A stretch of DNA of 64,000 bases from Gordionus sp. m RMFG-2023 (taxonomy: Eukaryota; Nematomorpha; Gordioida; Chordodea; Parachordodidae), in contig NC_088775.1 in NCBI RefSeq assembly GCF_954871325.1, positions 27,567,561-27,631,560 of the forward strand, given 5' to 3'. This document shows positions 36,863 through 50,867 of this stretch, in pieces. Made by a program: the position numbers and the translations under genes. Each line of letters opens with the position of its first letter. Position 1 is the stretch's first letter. Under the pieces are notes generated by a model, which saw only the letters and a list, made by a program, of their open reading frames with translations, was not told where the DNA came from and did not search any database.

Positions 36863-37450
36863 AAATAACACTAAACAATTCTTTTTTGATATAGATTTGT
36901 TATATTCCTAAGCTGATATGCAAATCCTCTTATCTTGTTTATTTATAAAATAAAACAATTTCATTTTAGTAATTACCAATATTATAAAAAGTAAGTAAAC
37001 ATATAGTTTATAATCCTTTATTATATAAAAATGGTTATAAAATATTAGGTAAAATCTAAAATGCCACTTTTTCAGACGTATTTGACAATTATATAATATA
37101 TTACAGTTTATATTTTTTTACTAATAAATGCTTTTGATAATATAAGTAACAATTTGCATTCAATTCTTTAACGTCATCTATTTATTTAAAAATATAATTA
37201 AAAATTAAACATTTTATTATTCATCCCTCATTGGATGTAATAAATTAGATATCTTTTCTTCTCTTATTTTACGTGTTTTTAGGAAAGCTATTTTTTTCTT
37301 CTTTGAAAAACAGTTTTGAGTTAAATTTTTAATACGAGTATATCTTTGATATTATTACAAACTACCATTATTTTAAGATATAATATACCAACTAGAGGTG
37401 GTGCGACAATAATATATAAAATTTTAATTGCTTTCATCATATTACTCTGC

Positions 37451-39285
37451 CAGGCGCGTACGCAGCGGGAGGGGCAGGAAGACAAACCCCCCCCCCCCCC
37501 CCCCTCCCCAAGTCAAAAAATGCAGATGCCAAATTATATTTTCAAAAATATTATTGTTAATATTAATTTATATTTTATTTATTAATATTTATTCCTATCT
37601 CATGTATATATTTAATTACATTTATTTATCACATTCATCTACTAAGTTATTTTATCAATTAATTTCGATTTCAAGTTTTCCTTGGCGTAATTTACCTATT
37701 ATTTTCAAATTTTAGTGGCGTATTATTTATCTAAATTTCTAGTCAAATAATAATTATCTCTGAAACTCCTTGTCCAACAAGGAGAAAATGCTATTACTGA
37801 AATATCACAATGGCTTGAAAGAAATATTTCCTCAGAAGCAAGAAATATATTGGATTCAATACTTATTCCAAATTTTTTTTCTAATTAGAATGTATTATTT
37901 AGTTATACAACTATTTTATGTAATACTTTTCAAAAACATGACATTGACTTGATTAAGAAGATGAGAATAGCAGAGAGCATTTTATTAGAATTCAAGGAAA
38001 TTAGATCTAATGTTGATGAAGAATTTTATATTTTATATGTTATTGTTAAGTCAAAAGCAGAGCTATACATTTTTAATATTTGTCCCCCACGACTTGCAGC
38101 AAGCAAGCTTATCGTCAAAAGATTAATATAGGATCAGTAGAAGAGTATTATAAAACAAATGTCCCCTCTCTTAGATACATTTATAACCCAAATAAATGAA
38201 TGTTTTTTAATTCATCATGCAACACTTACAAATCCCCAGATATTACTTCCACAAAAGCCTTTCCAACCTTGTTCAGATGGTGATAGAAAGAAAAAAAAAT
38301 ATTTGTTAGATTTTTATCACGAAGATGAGTATCTAATGATGCCTTATTAGCTAATTAACTATGATTAAAAGGTTAACTATGGTTGATACAATCCCAAAAA
38401 ATGCTATTGATGCTTTGCATTATTTCAAGCACATTTTAGATTATATTCCCAATGTATTAAAATGGTTATATATATATATTACCAACTCTTCCCATTAGTA
38501 AACAAATGAGAGAATAATCTCTTTTTTAAGAAGAATAACAGAGCCCTGCATAGATATCATTTGCAGGGCACGGCCTTTAAAAAATTTTTTTCGGATCGGG
38601 TTTTTTTAAAAAAATTTTTTAGACCCGGCCCGGCTTTTTTGAAAATATAATTTTCAGGCCCGGCCCGAATTTTTTACAAATAAATTATGTTTATTTTTGA
38701 TTTTTATAGCTAATAATGGCGATTTCAAATATTTGGTTTTAAAATATACAGCTCGGGATATTTTTTTAAAAAAATTTCAGGCCCAGCCCGGGTATGTTTA
38801 AAAAAAATTAAAATACAGTCCGGCCCGGGGGCCGGGCCTGCCAGTCTCTGAAAAACATACCTATGAAATACAACTTCTGAAATAGATTGAATGATTTCGA
38901 TCTTTTGAATATTCATAGGCATTTAACACCAAGCAAGGATAGATAATTGAAAAATTAGCTCAAGACATACAAAATACAATTATTCCTAAGAAACTTTTTG
39001 ATTAATTTATATTTCCAAAATTTAAATTTTTTATACTTTATATATAAATTTTAAAGACTCAAAAAATTCAAATTTCAATTTTGGGTCATTAATATTCACT
39101 TTATATTTTATAATTCACATTTATTTTATAGTTTTTCGATGGCGGTTTATATATATAATTTTTTTGTAATTCACATTAATTTAAAATTTTGTATTATAAA
39201 AGTTATTAGTCCTAATAAATTTATGCTTAATATTTTTAAATAAAAAAAAATTTTCCCCCAGACCAAATTCCTGCTTACACGCCTT
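37451..39285 (+). mobile_element. hAT family A, copy 2 (reverse orientation)
   Basis: Left end CAGGCGCGTACGCAG, right end CTGCTTACACGCCTT. The flanking duplication TACTCTGC (37443-37450) and TACTCTGG (39286-39293) matches at 7 of 8 bases. It is inserted in the D-family relative. A C16 tract (about 37488-37503) lies just inside the left end. The CCGGGCC block is at about 38545-38853. Confidence 0.92.
37760..38480 (+). pseudogene. Family A hAT transposase remnant (copy 2)
   Basis: Best-preserved transposase pieces of family A. These include ISQWLERNISSEARNILDS (about 37796), KHDIDLIKKMRIAESILLEF (about 37935-37990), IFNICPPRLAASKL (about 38071), DQ-stop-KSIIKQMSPLLDTFI (about 38131), LLDFYHEDEYLMMPY (about 38306) and TIPKNAIDALHYFKHIL (about 38388). 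This order matches the C-terminal half of DUF4371-type hAT transposases. Several stops and frame changes make it non-functional. Confidence 0.72.
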
Positions 39286-40015
39286 TACTCTGGTTCTTAT
39301 TTTATAGTTAAAAAATGTTTGATTTCTAATATGGCATCCTTGCCGTGTAAATAACTCAAGGCTTCAATATATTTGCACAATTTCTTCTAAAGATTTTTAG
39401 TATTTTTGTTTTATCAATTTATCTAAGATAATAAATTCTGATATGAGTTAACATCGTGAGTGTCATGGCTATGACCAAATTAACGCATCTATTATTTGTG
39501 TGGCTATGCAATTTAAGAATATTACTACAACTGCTGAAAGCATTAAATAAGCAATAATGGTCAACTGTGTAGTCGTTTTTATATCATTAAAAATGGAAGA
39601 TAATCTTTTTAATATCTCACAATAATTTTCTCGATTACTTATCTAGCTACCATTATGTCATCTAAGAGGAAGCTCTAACCACCAGGATTGGTCGTTTACA
39701 TTCTCTTCTATTGTTGATTTAGTTAAGCACCTATAAATTTTTCCTTATTAGCTCATTCCATAAAACATTGAAAATGATAACAGAATCGAAAATATTTTAT
39801 ACTGTAATAAATAGATTTTGTATTAAAAAATATTATTTGTATTGGTTTAATTATATATGCTAGTTTATTTTGTATGCATAATATAATAAATGACAAAATA
39901 TGAAATTCAGAATAATTTTTCAGAGTTAGCAAATTTTAAAAAATATAATATATTAATCGCAAATTAATTTTTTTTAGTTAAGCCCCCTGAGATTGAAAAG
40001 GCTAGCGATGCCCCT

Positions 40016-41697
40016 AAATATATACTTATTTTTCATACCTCATATACCAATGAACATAATAAAATAATTGAAATGAAGAAGCATTCGTTAATAACTTTTA
40101 CCAATGATATCCCTTTGCTGGGTTCAGCTAAGAAAGGTTTAGGGAAGTTGTTAAGTGATGGAGAATTAAGAATTGTTTAACTAGTCGTGTCTTGCGACAT
40201 AGAACAATCAATACATGAATCTGGATAAAGCTGTCTTTCTAGCTAATATTGAACCTATAGGTCTTTCACATCTGAATAATTTACGTTCAGGTGATGTTCA
40301 CTTCTAAATAATTTACGTTCAGGTGATGGTCTCTTGGCATTGAGGGAAACCATTTGTTTTGGATTTTCTGCATTACTGAATTTTTTTTCACATTAAATAT
40401 GGATCTTATCTACTAAACCCAGAATCTCAACATAAATAAATATTCTTTTTATCAAGACAATTTCAAATGACATTAATTTTAATTAAAACAGAAATTTTAA
40501 CAACATTATAAAAAATATATTTATATTATATGATTGTCAAAAAAAATTAATTTGAATTATTTCAAATGTGAATTTATTCTATAGATATTTATATGAATTT
40601 GAATAATTAATAGAATTTATGTCACATTTTTATTCTTTATGTCTTTTTTATCCGATAGATCTCACATTTTCTATATTAATTATATATTTTAAATCGGCAT
40701 TTGCAGGATTCTTATTTTGTTTACCAAAAGTAATTTTATTAAAATAAAAATTAATTTCAATTTCAATAGTTATTTATCTTTATATATTTATAGCGCCACC
40801 TCTTTTTAAATGTAATTTTTTTACCTTATAAATTATTTATTAATTATTTTAGTTGGGACAACTGATAGTTGCCTCTCTTCCTACCTTCTTTCTTTCTTTC
40901 CTTGAAATATTTTATTTTAGTTTTGCAGTAAAAATGTTTCAAATTTTGGAAATTATATGTCTTTGAATTTTGGTCGGAAATTTTAAAATGGTATATAAAT
41001 ATAACACCAAGGAGAATCTGAAATCGATATTAATTTATTGAATAAAATAGTTGAGTATTTATTTCTGTTGAGTGTGCTAAATAAATGTAAATTGCAATAT
41101 AAATGTATAAGAGGTAAGAAGAATTATTATGAAATATAAATTAATCATAGACTGTAATATTTCTAAAAAACATTTTAGCCGGCATCTAAAAAAATTTTTT
41201 TTTGTACTGCATACACGCTGTATTATTATAATATTACTTATTTTGTTGATTATTTTAATGTTTTTTTGTAGGGGGGGGGGGCTAATTGATTTTTATTTGC
41301 AATGTTTTCAAGGAAAAACTAGGTCATTTTTATTTTCGCATAAAAAAATATTTTTAAAATATGTATTATTTTTCCGAAAAATTATAACAAATATATTTGT
41401 GTTTTGAATTTAAAGACAAAAAATGTTTTGAGAAAAAATATTTGTGCAAAAATTCCTTATTATTACTAATGCTGGTGCCGTCCGAAGAAACCGAAAAGAA
41501 GATTAGACGAATTAACTAACTATTACCTATATGAGCACAAATTTAGTAGATGAAATTTCAAATATAAAAATAAGTATTAAAATTAAAATATAAAAATTAT
41601 ATAAATATCAATTAAAAAAGAATCGCTACGAAAATTGAATAAAAATAAATATTAAAATTTTTTTTTTAAAATTAACTATGTTTAACCCAGGGATGCG
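40016..41697. other. AT-rich DNA with a fragment of a family A-like end
   Basis: No gene is supported. At 40277-40330 the 22-bp word AATAATTTACGTTCAGGTGATG occurs twice, 33 bp apart. At 40930-41220 the order ATGGTATATAAATATAACACC, AATCTGAAATCGATATTAAT, CCGGCATCT and the end CTGCATACACGCTG corresponds to the right end of family A (copy 3, 53690-53958). This is a diverged relative. A G11 tract follows at 41271-41281. Confidence 0.5.
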
Positions 41698-44549
41698 AAC
41701 CGGCAAAATTTTTGCCCGGATTCGGTTTAAGGTTTAAAAAAATAGGTGGGTTTGGTTCGGGTTCTGTTCAGGGAAATATTTTTGAACCCGAGGTTTGGTC
41801 CCGAGTTGAGCTCGGGTTTAAGAATTTTTCAATTGATAAAAATTTTTTTTATATATTAAATATAATTAAAGAACTAGACATAAATTTGGCAAAAAAATAA
41901 ATTTTTTATTATATTTATAGGCAAAACATAGTAAAAATATAAAGCATAGTCATGCATCAATTTTAAAAATTTTATTTAGACGTATTAGTATAATACCTTC
42001 CAAAGGTTGTTCACACATCCTCGATCTATGTGGTGAAAGAATAAATTTCAAATGTGAAAAAATCTTTCAACACCTATATTAAATACATTTTGAAAATATG
42101 ATAAATTAACTTGGGTTGCAGGAACAAATAAGATTTTGGATAAAATATATAAATCAGGGTGCTCCAGCTTAGTGGACTTCCAAAAATGCAAAATATTTTT
42201 CTTCTTATCTAATCTTTTAAAATCGCTAAATCCGGTAATATAGTTCCAATACTTTTCTCTGCAATTGTTAGCCCTCTTTTAAGTATTTTCTCCTGCCTTT
42301 CTTTAAGTTGTATCAATTTCTCTAGATCATCTTCTTGTTCATCGAAACAAATCTCAGATAAAATAGGCGTTGTTATGCTTCTAATCCCACCTCCATAAAT
42401 TGACAAGATCCCTTTTCGCACAAATCTTACCGTCATCACTAAGTAATACCTGCAATATTTAAGGATTTATACTGTTTATATTTAAATAATTAATTCCATA
42501 AAATAACAATTTTAATTTAAATAAAATAATTAATTTACTATTAATTAACCTTGTATTATGGGTTCAGGTATATGGCAGCTAAGAAAATTTCATTCTTTAT
42601 AAACCTTTCTTTTCTGCTATTAAGACAAAAATATAGTAATTGAGAAAAATGGTTAGAATTTTTTTCTAGTTCAATGCAGTATCTTAACCATTCTGCATAA
42701 AAATCTATCAGTATTTACTGTTCAGATTGGAATCGGTTGGTTGTGATTTTTAGTGGTTTGAAATTTCAAATATCTTTATTATCTCTTTCCAATCTTCAGT
42801 CAATAAATAATCAAATTGTTCTGAAAAGAAATCTTCGATATTGGGTTTGAGTAAAATCAGCCTTTATAACATATCATGGGTTGAATGCCATCGGTGGCAA
42901 TCTAACGCAAATTTAGGTAGTTTCATATTTTTTATTAACATTTGATAAGTGTGATGTCTTAATTTTAGATGTAAGCTCTTAGCCTTTGAAAGAGTATCCC
43001 CAATGGGTGATAATTTTATTGCATCTTGAAGTACAAGCTGAAATGTATTATTCTGCATATCATCGATTTCAAATTTATATACATTCACATCCATATTTTC
43101 ATCATCTGTTGATTCACTCCTTATATAATAATCAATTTCAGGCTGCAAGAGCTTTATAGCTTTGATACAGAAGTAATTGTTTATATTTGTTTAATATTAA
43201 TTTTAAATTTTTGTAAAGTTTTTAGTATATTCTCGTTTATATATTCTCGTTTATATATTCTCGTTTATATATTCTCCTGTACTTTTTTCGTTCAGCTCTA
43301 CAATTCCAAGAGTTCTCAAAATTATATTGGACTTTGATACAATTTGAATATTTATACCAAGAATTTATAATCGTTGAACTGCATCAACTTTTAAACTTAT
43401 TAGTTTTCCTTGTACCTCTCTTGAAATTTTGTCTTTAATAGATTGGGCTGTTCTATTAATAGTTCGTGATAAATTTTCTTTGTTAATAACTAAATTGACT
43501 CCAGATAAAAATGTATTTAAAATTCATTGAAATCCCGAATCTTCAATAATTGATAGAGGCCGAATTACAGTAACAAGTTCTATGATAGAACTCATCAAAT
43601 CAAGATGCTAAATTTATATTTATATATTTTTAAAAGGTTTTTATTTGTTTTTTCATTCAAATGATTTACATATTTATTGTTGTGATTTCTTTCTAGATGT
43701 CTTTCTAAATTTGACAAAGGATTACCAGACATTTTTAATTTGCAATATGAGCATACTGATTTATTCTAAAAGAGTAAAATACTTCTCAAATATAATTTTA
43801 TCTTTGATCTTGAATCTAAATAATAAAATGAATTGAGAACATTTCTTAAACTTTCAAATAAAAAAGTGAAATAGAATAAATTTTTTCAATAGCAATGATT
43901 TCATAGAATTCAAAAACAGGTGTATAAATTTAATTTCATTTATAATATGCACTTCATTAATATATGGTTAAAATTAATCTGAACAAAAAATAAATGATCA
44001 GCATATATAAGTTATAAAATGAATTTTATAAGTTTACAAAATCTGCCCTACATCTTTGTTTAACAATTTATAAGTTAGATTTTGAGAATTCTTTATTAAC
44101 AATATCCAATATAATAATTTTTACTTTGACTTGTTCACTTGCATTTTCCTCTAATTAATAATCTTTGAGAATAAGTTAAAAATTAAAAATAATGGCCTAA
44201 ATTAATAATTGTTTAAAATTTATTAACACTCCTATAGGAATCTCTGAGAAGAAATTCTAAAAATTCTAAAAATGGCGTTAATAAATTAAGTTCATTTAAT
44301 TGGAAATTTGAAAATATTATAAAATCTAAATTAAATTATTAATATTTGTATTTACAATTATACATATATCTTAATATATGATTTTAAATAATACATTGAA
44401 CCCGGTTGAACCCGAGTTCAAATAAAATTCCTGGGTTCGGTTAGGAGTTTTAAAAATTTTATAAACGGGGTTCAGGTTCGGTTCAGGTTCAGATTTTTTC
44501 CAAAAAACCCGGGTTTTTTCTCAGGGTTCGGTTTAGGTTTGAATCCCTG
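41698..44549 (-). mobile_element. hAT element F, 8-bp target duplication
   Basis: Left end CAGGGATGCGAACC, right end GGTTTGAATCCCTG, flanked by the perfect duplication GTTTAACC (41690-41697 and 44550-44557). The ends contain many GGTTCGGGTT-type subterminal repeats (41720-41815 and 44400-44540), probably transposase-binding sites. The transposase remnant is on the minus strand. A 14-bp tandem repeat (TATATTCTCGTTTA, about 4 units) lies at 43222-43276. Confidence 0.92.
42209..43770 (-). pseudogene. Element F hAT transposase remnant
   Basis: The N-terminal BED-type finger is visible at about 43770-43640: CSYCKLKMSGNPLSNLERHL then ERNH, a C-x2-C...H-x4-H pattern. The open block 43148-42864 ends ALDCHRWHSTHDML, which matches the conserved TRWNST-containing segment of hAT core domains, followed by DFFSEQFDYLLTEDWKEI-like residues at about 42820. 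The block 42439-42209 (LEKLIQLKERQEKI...) belongs to the C-terminal half. Stops and indels separate the blocks. Confidence 0.78.
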
Positions 44550-47500
44550 GTTTAACCGTAAACAAACAATAAAAACTTTTAAATATGTTGTATATAATAT
44601 TTTTTTTTAGGATTGATATTAATTGTACTTATTGGAGTAATTTATAATATATGGAGAAAAGTAAATAATATTGGAAAAAAATAATTAATGGTTGATGAAA
44701 AGGAAAATAGTTAATGGTATAAATAAATTTAAAGGAGAATTAATGGAAATTGGAGAAAAAATATCATTAATGGTATTTTTAAAAAAATGATTATCGTTAG
44801 AAATAATGAAAGAGAAATAAAGGATAATAAATTTAATAAATTAAAAATTGAATTGGAGAAAATTAGAAAAATAGAAAGAAAATAAGACAAAGGGTTAGAA
44901 ATAAGAAAAATGGGAATAGAAAAAATCTGAAGGGAAAATTTTAAAATAGAAGAAAAGGAATAATAGAGAAATTGAAAAAATTAAAATGGAAAATAGAAAG
45001 AAACGTAAGGGAAAATGGAGAAATTAGAAAAGGGCAAATTTAAGAAATAAGAAAGGGAATAAGGGATAAAATGGAACTAGAAAAAAAATAGAAGAAATTG
45101 AAAATAAAAAAAGATAGAAGAAATTGAAAATAAGAAATGGGAAAAAATGGAAAGAGTTGAAGCAGAATGGATAAGGAAATAATTTTTAGATTAGATGTGG
45201 AGAAAATGAAAATAAAAAAAATAGAAGGGCAGATAATAAGAGAAAAAAATGAAATTGAACTTAATTATCAATATAATAGAGGGCAAAATATATATCGAGG
45301 AGAAGATCATAGAAATCGGCAGATGATGATGGGGCCCAATGGACCGTGGTTTATTTGTGGAAAATATAGTCATATTAGCAGAGATTGTAATGATAATGCA
45401 GAGTGCTCTACCAAATGTCTATGGAAATGTGGAAATACTGAGTATAATGTCGAAAAATATTATATGTCAGTCTTCAAAATTGAAGAAAATTTATGAAAAG
45501 TAATGTCGTGTTCAAATTGTGGGAGACAAGGACATACTTCGAATAGATATTTCAGAATAGAACAAACAGGTTTCGGCTTTTTTCCACCTATTGTTTTTCC
45601 ACTCAAAGATGGGTTACCAGGAGTGAACATTAAAAATAAGTATGATAATATAATAACGAAAAATGAAGGAAATGATGCCCAGTAATAACATATTTCCGAT
45701 GTAGAAATATTGGTAATTATGCGAGGGATTGTCCTGTAGCATGCATGACTGTATGAAGCCAAAGGGCAATATTTGGGTTTATTACATCGGAAAACCCATT
45801 GAATCAAAAAATATTTAATACCAGAAAATAAATTAAATTTTGAAAATTAAATAGGGATCAAAAGAAGAGAAGAAGAAAGTAGTAATGATTTAGTCGTTAA
45901 AAATAAGTTAGATGAGCTGCCCAAATAAACATACAAATTTGTAATATACCAATTTTAGTGGAGGAAAGTAATATTAAATATGATGAATGTTCACATGTAA
46001 AAATTAATGTATAAAATAAAAAAATTACAACCTTATGAATTCAGAAGTTACTATATCCGTCATGGGGTTTGAGGAATTCTATATATTATGGCCGAATAAG
46101 CATATAATAAAAGATAAAATGACAATAAAACAGTTAAATGGAGGAAGGGTATATTTGCCAGTGTTAATAAAAAAGGCAGTACATTTTTTGGATCTTTGGA
46201 TACTAAAAGAAGATATTGGTATGGTTATGGAATAGATGGATATCGAAAATTGGACCGGAGAATAATTTTTGGAACATTTTTAAAGAAAAGAGTAAAACTG
46301 AAAATCTTTCAAGTTATGTTTCATACAGAAAATGTGAAATTTGTGGGTAGGAAAATATTCCAGATGTGCATAAAATTTTCGATAACAAAAATTTTGTAAA
46401 TAATCAAGAAATAGGAAAAATTCGTAATTCGGGACTAGATATTGTTTTAGAAACTGATATGAATGTTCCAAATTTAGAAATGGAAAAGAAATGATGAAAG
46501 AAGAAATTAAATTAAAATGAAAAAATCGGTTTTGTGGAAAATAACGTTCAGGAGAATGATAAAATTGAGAATTTGGTAATTTATATTTTGGATGTTATGG
46601 AGAATAAAAATTAGGTTGGGGATATATGTCAGGGCATGCCTGAAAATTTAGATATCTAATGTGACTAAGATATGTTAAATATTAAGGAAATCGATTCTTG
46701 ATTTGGAAGTCGATAATATTGCGGAAACTAATAATGAGAATCTTAATTTGGAAATGGGCAATAAAATAACTGAAGAAAAATCTGGGTTGAAAAATAATAT
46801 TGTTATAGGATGTGGTAAAATTTATAAGGAATCAAACTTGTAGAAGGAAAAGTACCAAAGTTTCACCATGAAGTTTGTGAGGAAAAAAAAATGGAAAATG
46901 AGTTTTTGATAGAAGAAGGGGAATCACATAAGAAACATTGCGGAATGCAGTGATTATTTTAAGGGATAATTATGAATAAATTTTTGAGAAAAATTTGGAT
47001 GTTTGGTGAATTATGAAGTGGATATACGTTTAAAAGAGGGATTTACCATAGTATTGTGCTGTTAGCAGCACTTCATTCGAATGGAGGGCAGAAATGGAAA
47101 AAAAATTAGATAATTGGTTATGTGATTGAATTATTTGTTCTATTAGATATATTGAATGGGCAACCCTTTGGTTTCCGTGAGGAAGGCCAATGGAAAATTA
47201 AGAATTGTGCGGATTTTCGTGAACTCCTAATCTGTGGGTATTAAAAGTAAAATACCCGTTATCACGAATTGAAATTTTTTTTGGCAAACATAAAGGGGGC
47301 CCATCTTATTTTACTAAAATAGATTATCTTTCGCATAGGCGTAGCCAGGGGGGGGCAAGGGGAAATCACCCCCCTTCAGAAATATATCACTTTTCGTAAA
47401 TATCATTTTAAACTAATAAAAAATACATTCCTTGGTCCCCTCCCCACTCCCTGTCTCTCAAATATGTATGCATATATCTTCTTAAACAATAATGAAAGAA

Positions 47501-48189
47501 ATAATGAGAGTTAATAATTTTTTAAACTTAAACTATTGACTATAATTTATATTTTTTAAAAAGATTTATATATAAATATATATAAAAAAAGTGATACCAA
47601 AAATGTATTTTAAAAAATGAAATATAAGCCATATATAAGTCATAAGACAAAAGTCAATTTTATATAATTACTATTAATAGATCTATAAAAATACTAAGTA
47701 AAATAATATTTAAATATGATTTTTTATAATTTTATATAGTGAATTATTTTAATTTATTTTTCTTAATAAAAGTAAAATTTAATTACAAAATTATTAATAA
47801 ATTTAATTTATAAATTTAATAAAAAATTAACATAACCATATTCCCATTTTTTTTAAATTTCCTTCCAATTTATTTAAAATATATTTTGCAATTTTTTGAC
47901 CAAGCAACAAGCATTATATTTGTTTTAAGATTGATATGGACATCAGAAAATATCTTTTAAAGAATGTAAATGAATAAGGTAATTCTATATTTATTATAAT
48001 AAACATTAATTTCCTATCAAGATCATCATCGCAAGAAAATTGATTCAATTTCAAGTGAAAATAGGGTATCAGAAATATTATGTAACAATCATGAAAATAT
48101 ATCAAAAAAGAAGGTAATTAGAATAAATTTAACAAGGATTGATGAACGTATATTTTATATTTATAATGAATTTATATATCTTTTTTAAG

Positions 48190-50858
48190 TGATGTTGCTG
48201 GGAGATAATAATTCTCTAAATATAAGAGACTTTGATTCAAGTAAGAACTATTTGAATATTAACATAATTATTATTATTAGTTGTTATTGATTCTCAAAAA
48301 GATGATCAAATATTAGAGATTGTGCTAGAGAATGAGAAAAGTAATCCTATCATCCAGGTAGTCCCTCCCAATAGGTATTTTATTTTAATATCATTATGTA
48401 ATTTGCATTTTTTTAAGTTAATGTTGTTGATGAAAGATCTGAAGTAAATCTTATACAGTCAAGAGTTCAAAATATGGATAGTAAAATTTCTATTTTAAAA
48501 ATATGTAAATAGTTTATTTAGGTACTTTACCATTTGACATATATATACTAGAGAGTATATATAGGCCACCCAATATTTATAAATTTCTAAGAGATTTTTC
48601 TAGAAGGAAATTAAAATTTCAATTTAATTGGTCTACCACCTGGCCTTGGTTGGCTTACTCACCTTCACAAAATGGGGCTTATTGTAAATAATGTGTTCTA
48701 TTTGAACTAAAATATGCTGGTAAAGGTGAACAAAAATTAAAGCGACTTGTGAATCGCCCATATAGACGTTGGAAAGATGCATGAGAGAATTTTGAAAATC
48801 ATCAAAACAATATATAGCATAAAAATACACAAAATATTATATCATCTCTTAGAGCAATTAATGATAATGATAGAGATTCTATCATTCATATAATAGGTAA
48901 ATTATTTAAAATTATTATAAGAGACCCACAAAGGTACCAGTTTAATTGGCCAACCTTTTGGGTTTCATATTTTATGGCCTTATAATTATTTATTTTTTAT
49001 AAAGACCAAGGTAAAACGAAAATAGCAAATGAAAATAGACGAAAATTATCTCCTATAATAGATGCAATAATTACATGTGGAAATCAATGTATGGCATTAA
49101 GAGGTCATCGAGATTCAGGTTGTATATTTAAGGATGATACAAATGAAAATGATGGGAACTTTAGAGCTATTCTCAGAAACCGAGCAGATGATGAGCTCAG
49201 GATTAACTTGTTAAATGCACCGAAAAATGCTACGTATTTAAGCCCCACCATTCAAAACGAAATCATTGATGTGTGTAATGATTTAATATTAAGAAAGGTA
49301 GTTGCCAACATTAACAGGTCACCATTCTTTTCAGTCTTGGCAGATGAATCAACTGACATATCTGGCATAGAGCAAATAATCTTGTGTGCTTGATATTTAT
49401 ATTCTGAAAATGGTAAAATTTATATTTATTTTATATAAATTATTATCATTTATATAGATGAAGTTCAAATGCGATTTATTTCGATTCAAGATATGAGAGG
49501 TGAATGTCTTGATAACACAATTGATGTTCATCTTAAAATTAATGTTAATTTTATGCGGGGACAAGGATATGATGGTGCCCCTGCTATGAGTGGACATTTA
49601 AATGGTGTTCAATCACATTTATTAAAAAAATATCCTACTGCAATTTATGTACATTGTGCATCGCATTCCCTAAATCTAGCCATTTCTGATTGTTGTTCAA
49701 TTCCCGTTATTCGTAGTACCATGGGTTTATTAAACTTTTATTTTAATTATAACCATATATTTAAAAAGGCAGAATAGGCAAGGTATATGATATGTTCAAG
49801 TATCCAAAAAGATCTAATGTCCTCAAAAATATTCTGGCAAAGGAAGAATTTGGCAATAATCATCATAAACTTGTAAAAATGTGCCCTACAGATGGATCCT
49901 ACGACATGAATCGGTTGCAGTTTTTTTTGAGATAGTTGACGCGATAATTGTTGCATTGGAGGAAATATGTGGATGGACAGATACATCAGTGGTGGCAGAA
50001 GCCAATGGAATCTTGAAAGCGATTCAAGATCCTGAGTTTTTATTGGCCATTAATTGCATTAACACTCTCTTCTGCCACACAATATTATTATGCAGAGCCT
50101 TGCAAAGAGTGAACCAAGATATGGTTCAGGCACTGATCTTAGCTGAAGATGCATATAATGCTATTTTACAGATAAGAAAAAATGCTGATTGTGAATTTAG
50201 AACGATTTTTAACAAAATTTAAAAAATAGTGCAATCTTATAATATAATAATAAGCATGCCAAGAATAGTATTAAGACAAGTACATAGGAATAATATTTCC
50301 TTACAGGAGTATTACAAAATTATTATTTTTATAATACTTATGGACACTTTTTTAACTCAGATTTAAGAACGTTTATTAAACCATAAACTTTTGCTAAGTA
50401 ACTTTCAAATTTTGTTATCCTCTAATCCATCTGTGTACATTTCGGATGACCTTAGAAATAAAATTCAGTATTTATATAATTTTTATTTGCAAGATATGGT
50501 AGGGACCGAATTATAAGTAATAAGTGAATTTAAATATTGGTTTGCCAATTTAAAAAGAATGGATATAAAGCCTGATAATGCATTAAATGCACTGAATATT
50601 TGTAAACACACACTAATTAAATTTCCGAACATAACAAAATTATTTCAAATTTTAGCATGCCTCCCAATTACGACATGTACAAATGAAGGAACTTTCTCTA
50701 ATTTAAGAAGACTAAAAACATACTTACGAAATACTACCTCGCAAAATAGATTAAATGGTTTAGCGCTATTATATATTCATCGGGAATTAACACCAGATAA
50801 TACTGAAATAATTAATGAATTATCAAATTCTAAAAGAAAATTAGATATAACATTATAA
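48190..50858 (+). pseudogene. hAT-I transposase (TTF finger, DUF4371, hAT dimerisation), with short introns
   Basis: Order: TTF-type zinc-finger region (FQFNWSTTWPWLAY, then NGAYCK, about 48625-48715), a DUF4371-like core (GNFRAILRNRADDE... SPFFSVLADESTDISG, 49091-49393, and GQGYDGAPAMSGHLNG plus HCASHSLNLAISDC, 49458-49700), MFKYPKRSNV (49794), and the C-terminal hAT dimer domain (LACLPITTCTNEGTFSNLRRLKTY, about 50650-50735) ending at 50858. Two introns restore the family's reading: 49413-49457 (45 bp; EN-DEVQ) and 49725-49768 (44 bp; STMG-RIGKVYDM). Candidates at 48241-48280 (40 bp) and 48375-48417 (43 bp) also have GT...AG. At least two stops (TAA at 48689, TGA near 48783) and an indel near 49890 (CPT-RWILRH) break it. 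Confidence 0.88.
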
Positions 50859-50867
50859 ATTATTACC

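Larger units (their letters stand above)
36985..40015 (-). mobile_element. Hat D-family relative, partial, interrupted by family A copy 2
   Basis: Reverse-oriented partial copy of element D. Matches include GTAAGTAAACATATAGTTTATAATCCT (37010, versus 6885-6925 reversed), TGGTGCGACAATA (37398), AATGGAAGATAATCTTTTTAATATC (39590) and GGCTAGCGATGCCCCT at the right end (40000-40015). The D right end equivalent is missing at the left. The D sequence continues on both sides of the insertion 37451-39285, so D is older than that insertion. Confidence 0.82.

Noticed and set aside
37346-37715. Overlapping frames with polyproline
   Set aside because: The prolines come from the C tract at the end of hAT family A copy 2; the frame crosses the element border.
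45167-45807. Cellular CCHC zinc-knuckle RNA-binding gene
   Set aside because: The knuckles are followed in the same direction by reverse-transcriptase and RNase H regions, so a gypsy-like fossil explains them.
49397-49986. Minus-strand frames overlapping hAT-I
   Set aside because: They are shadows of the plus-strand transposase; they lack motifs and are AT-driven.
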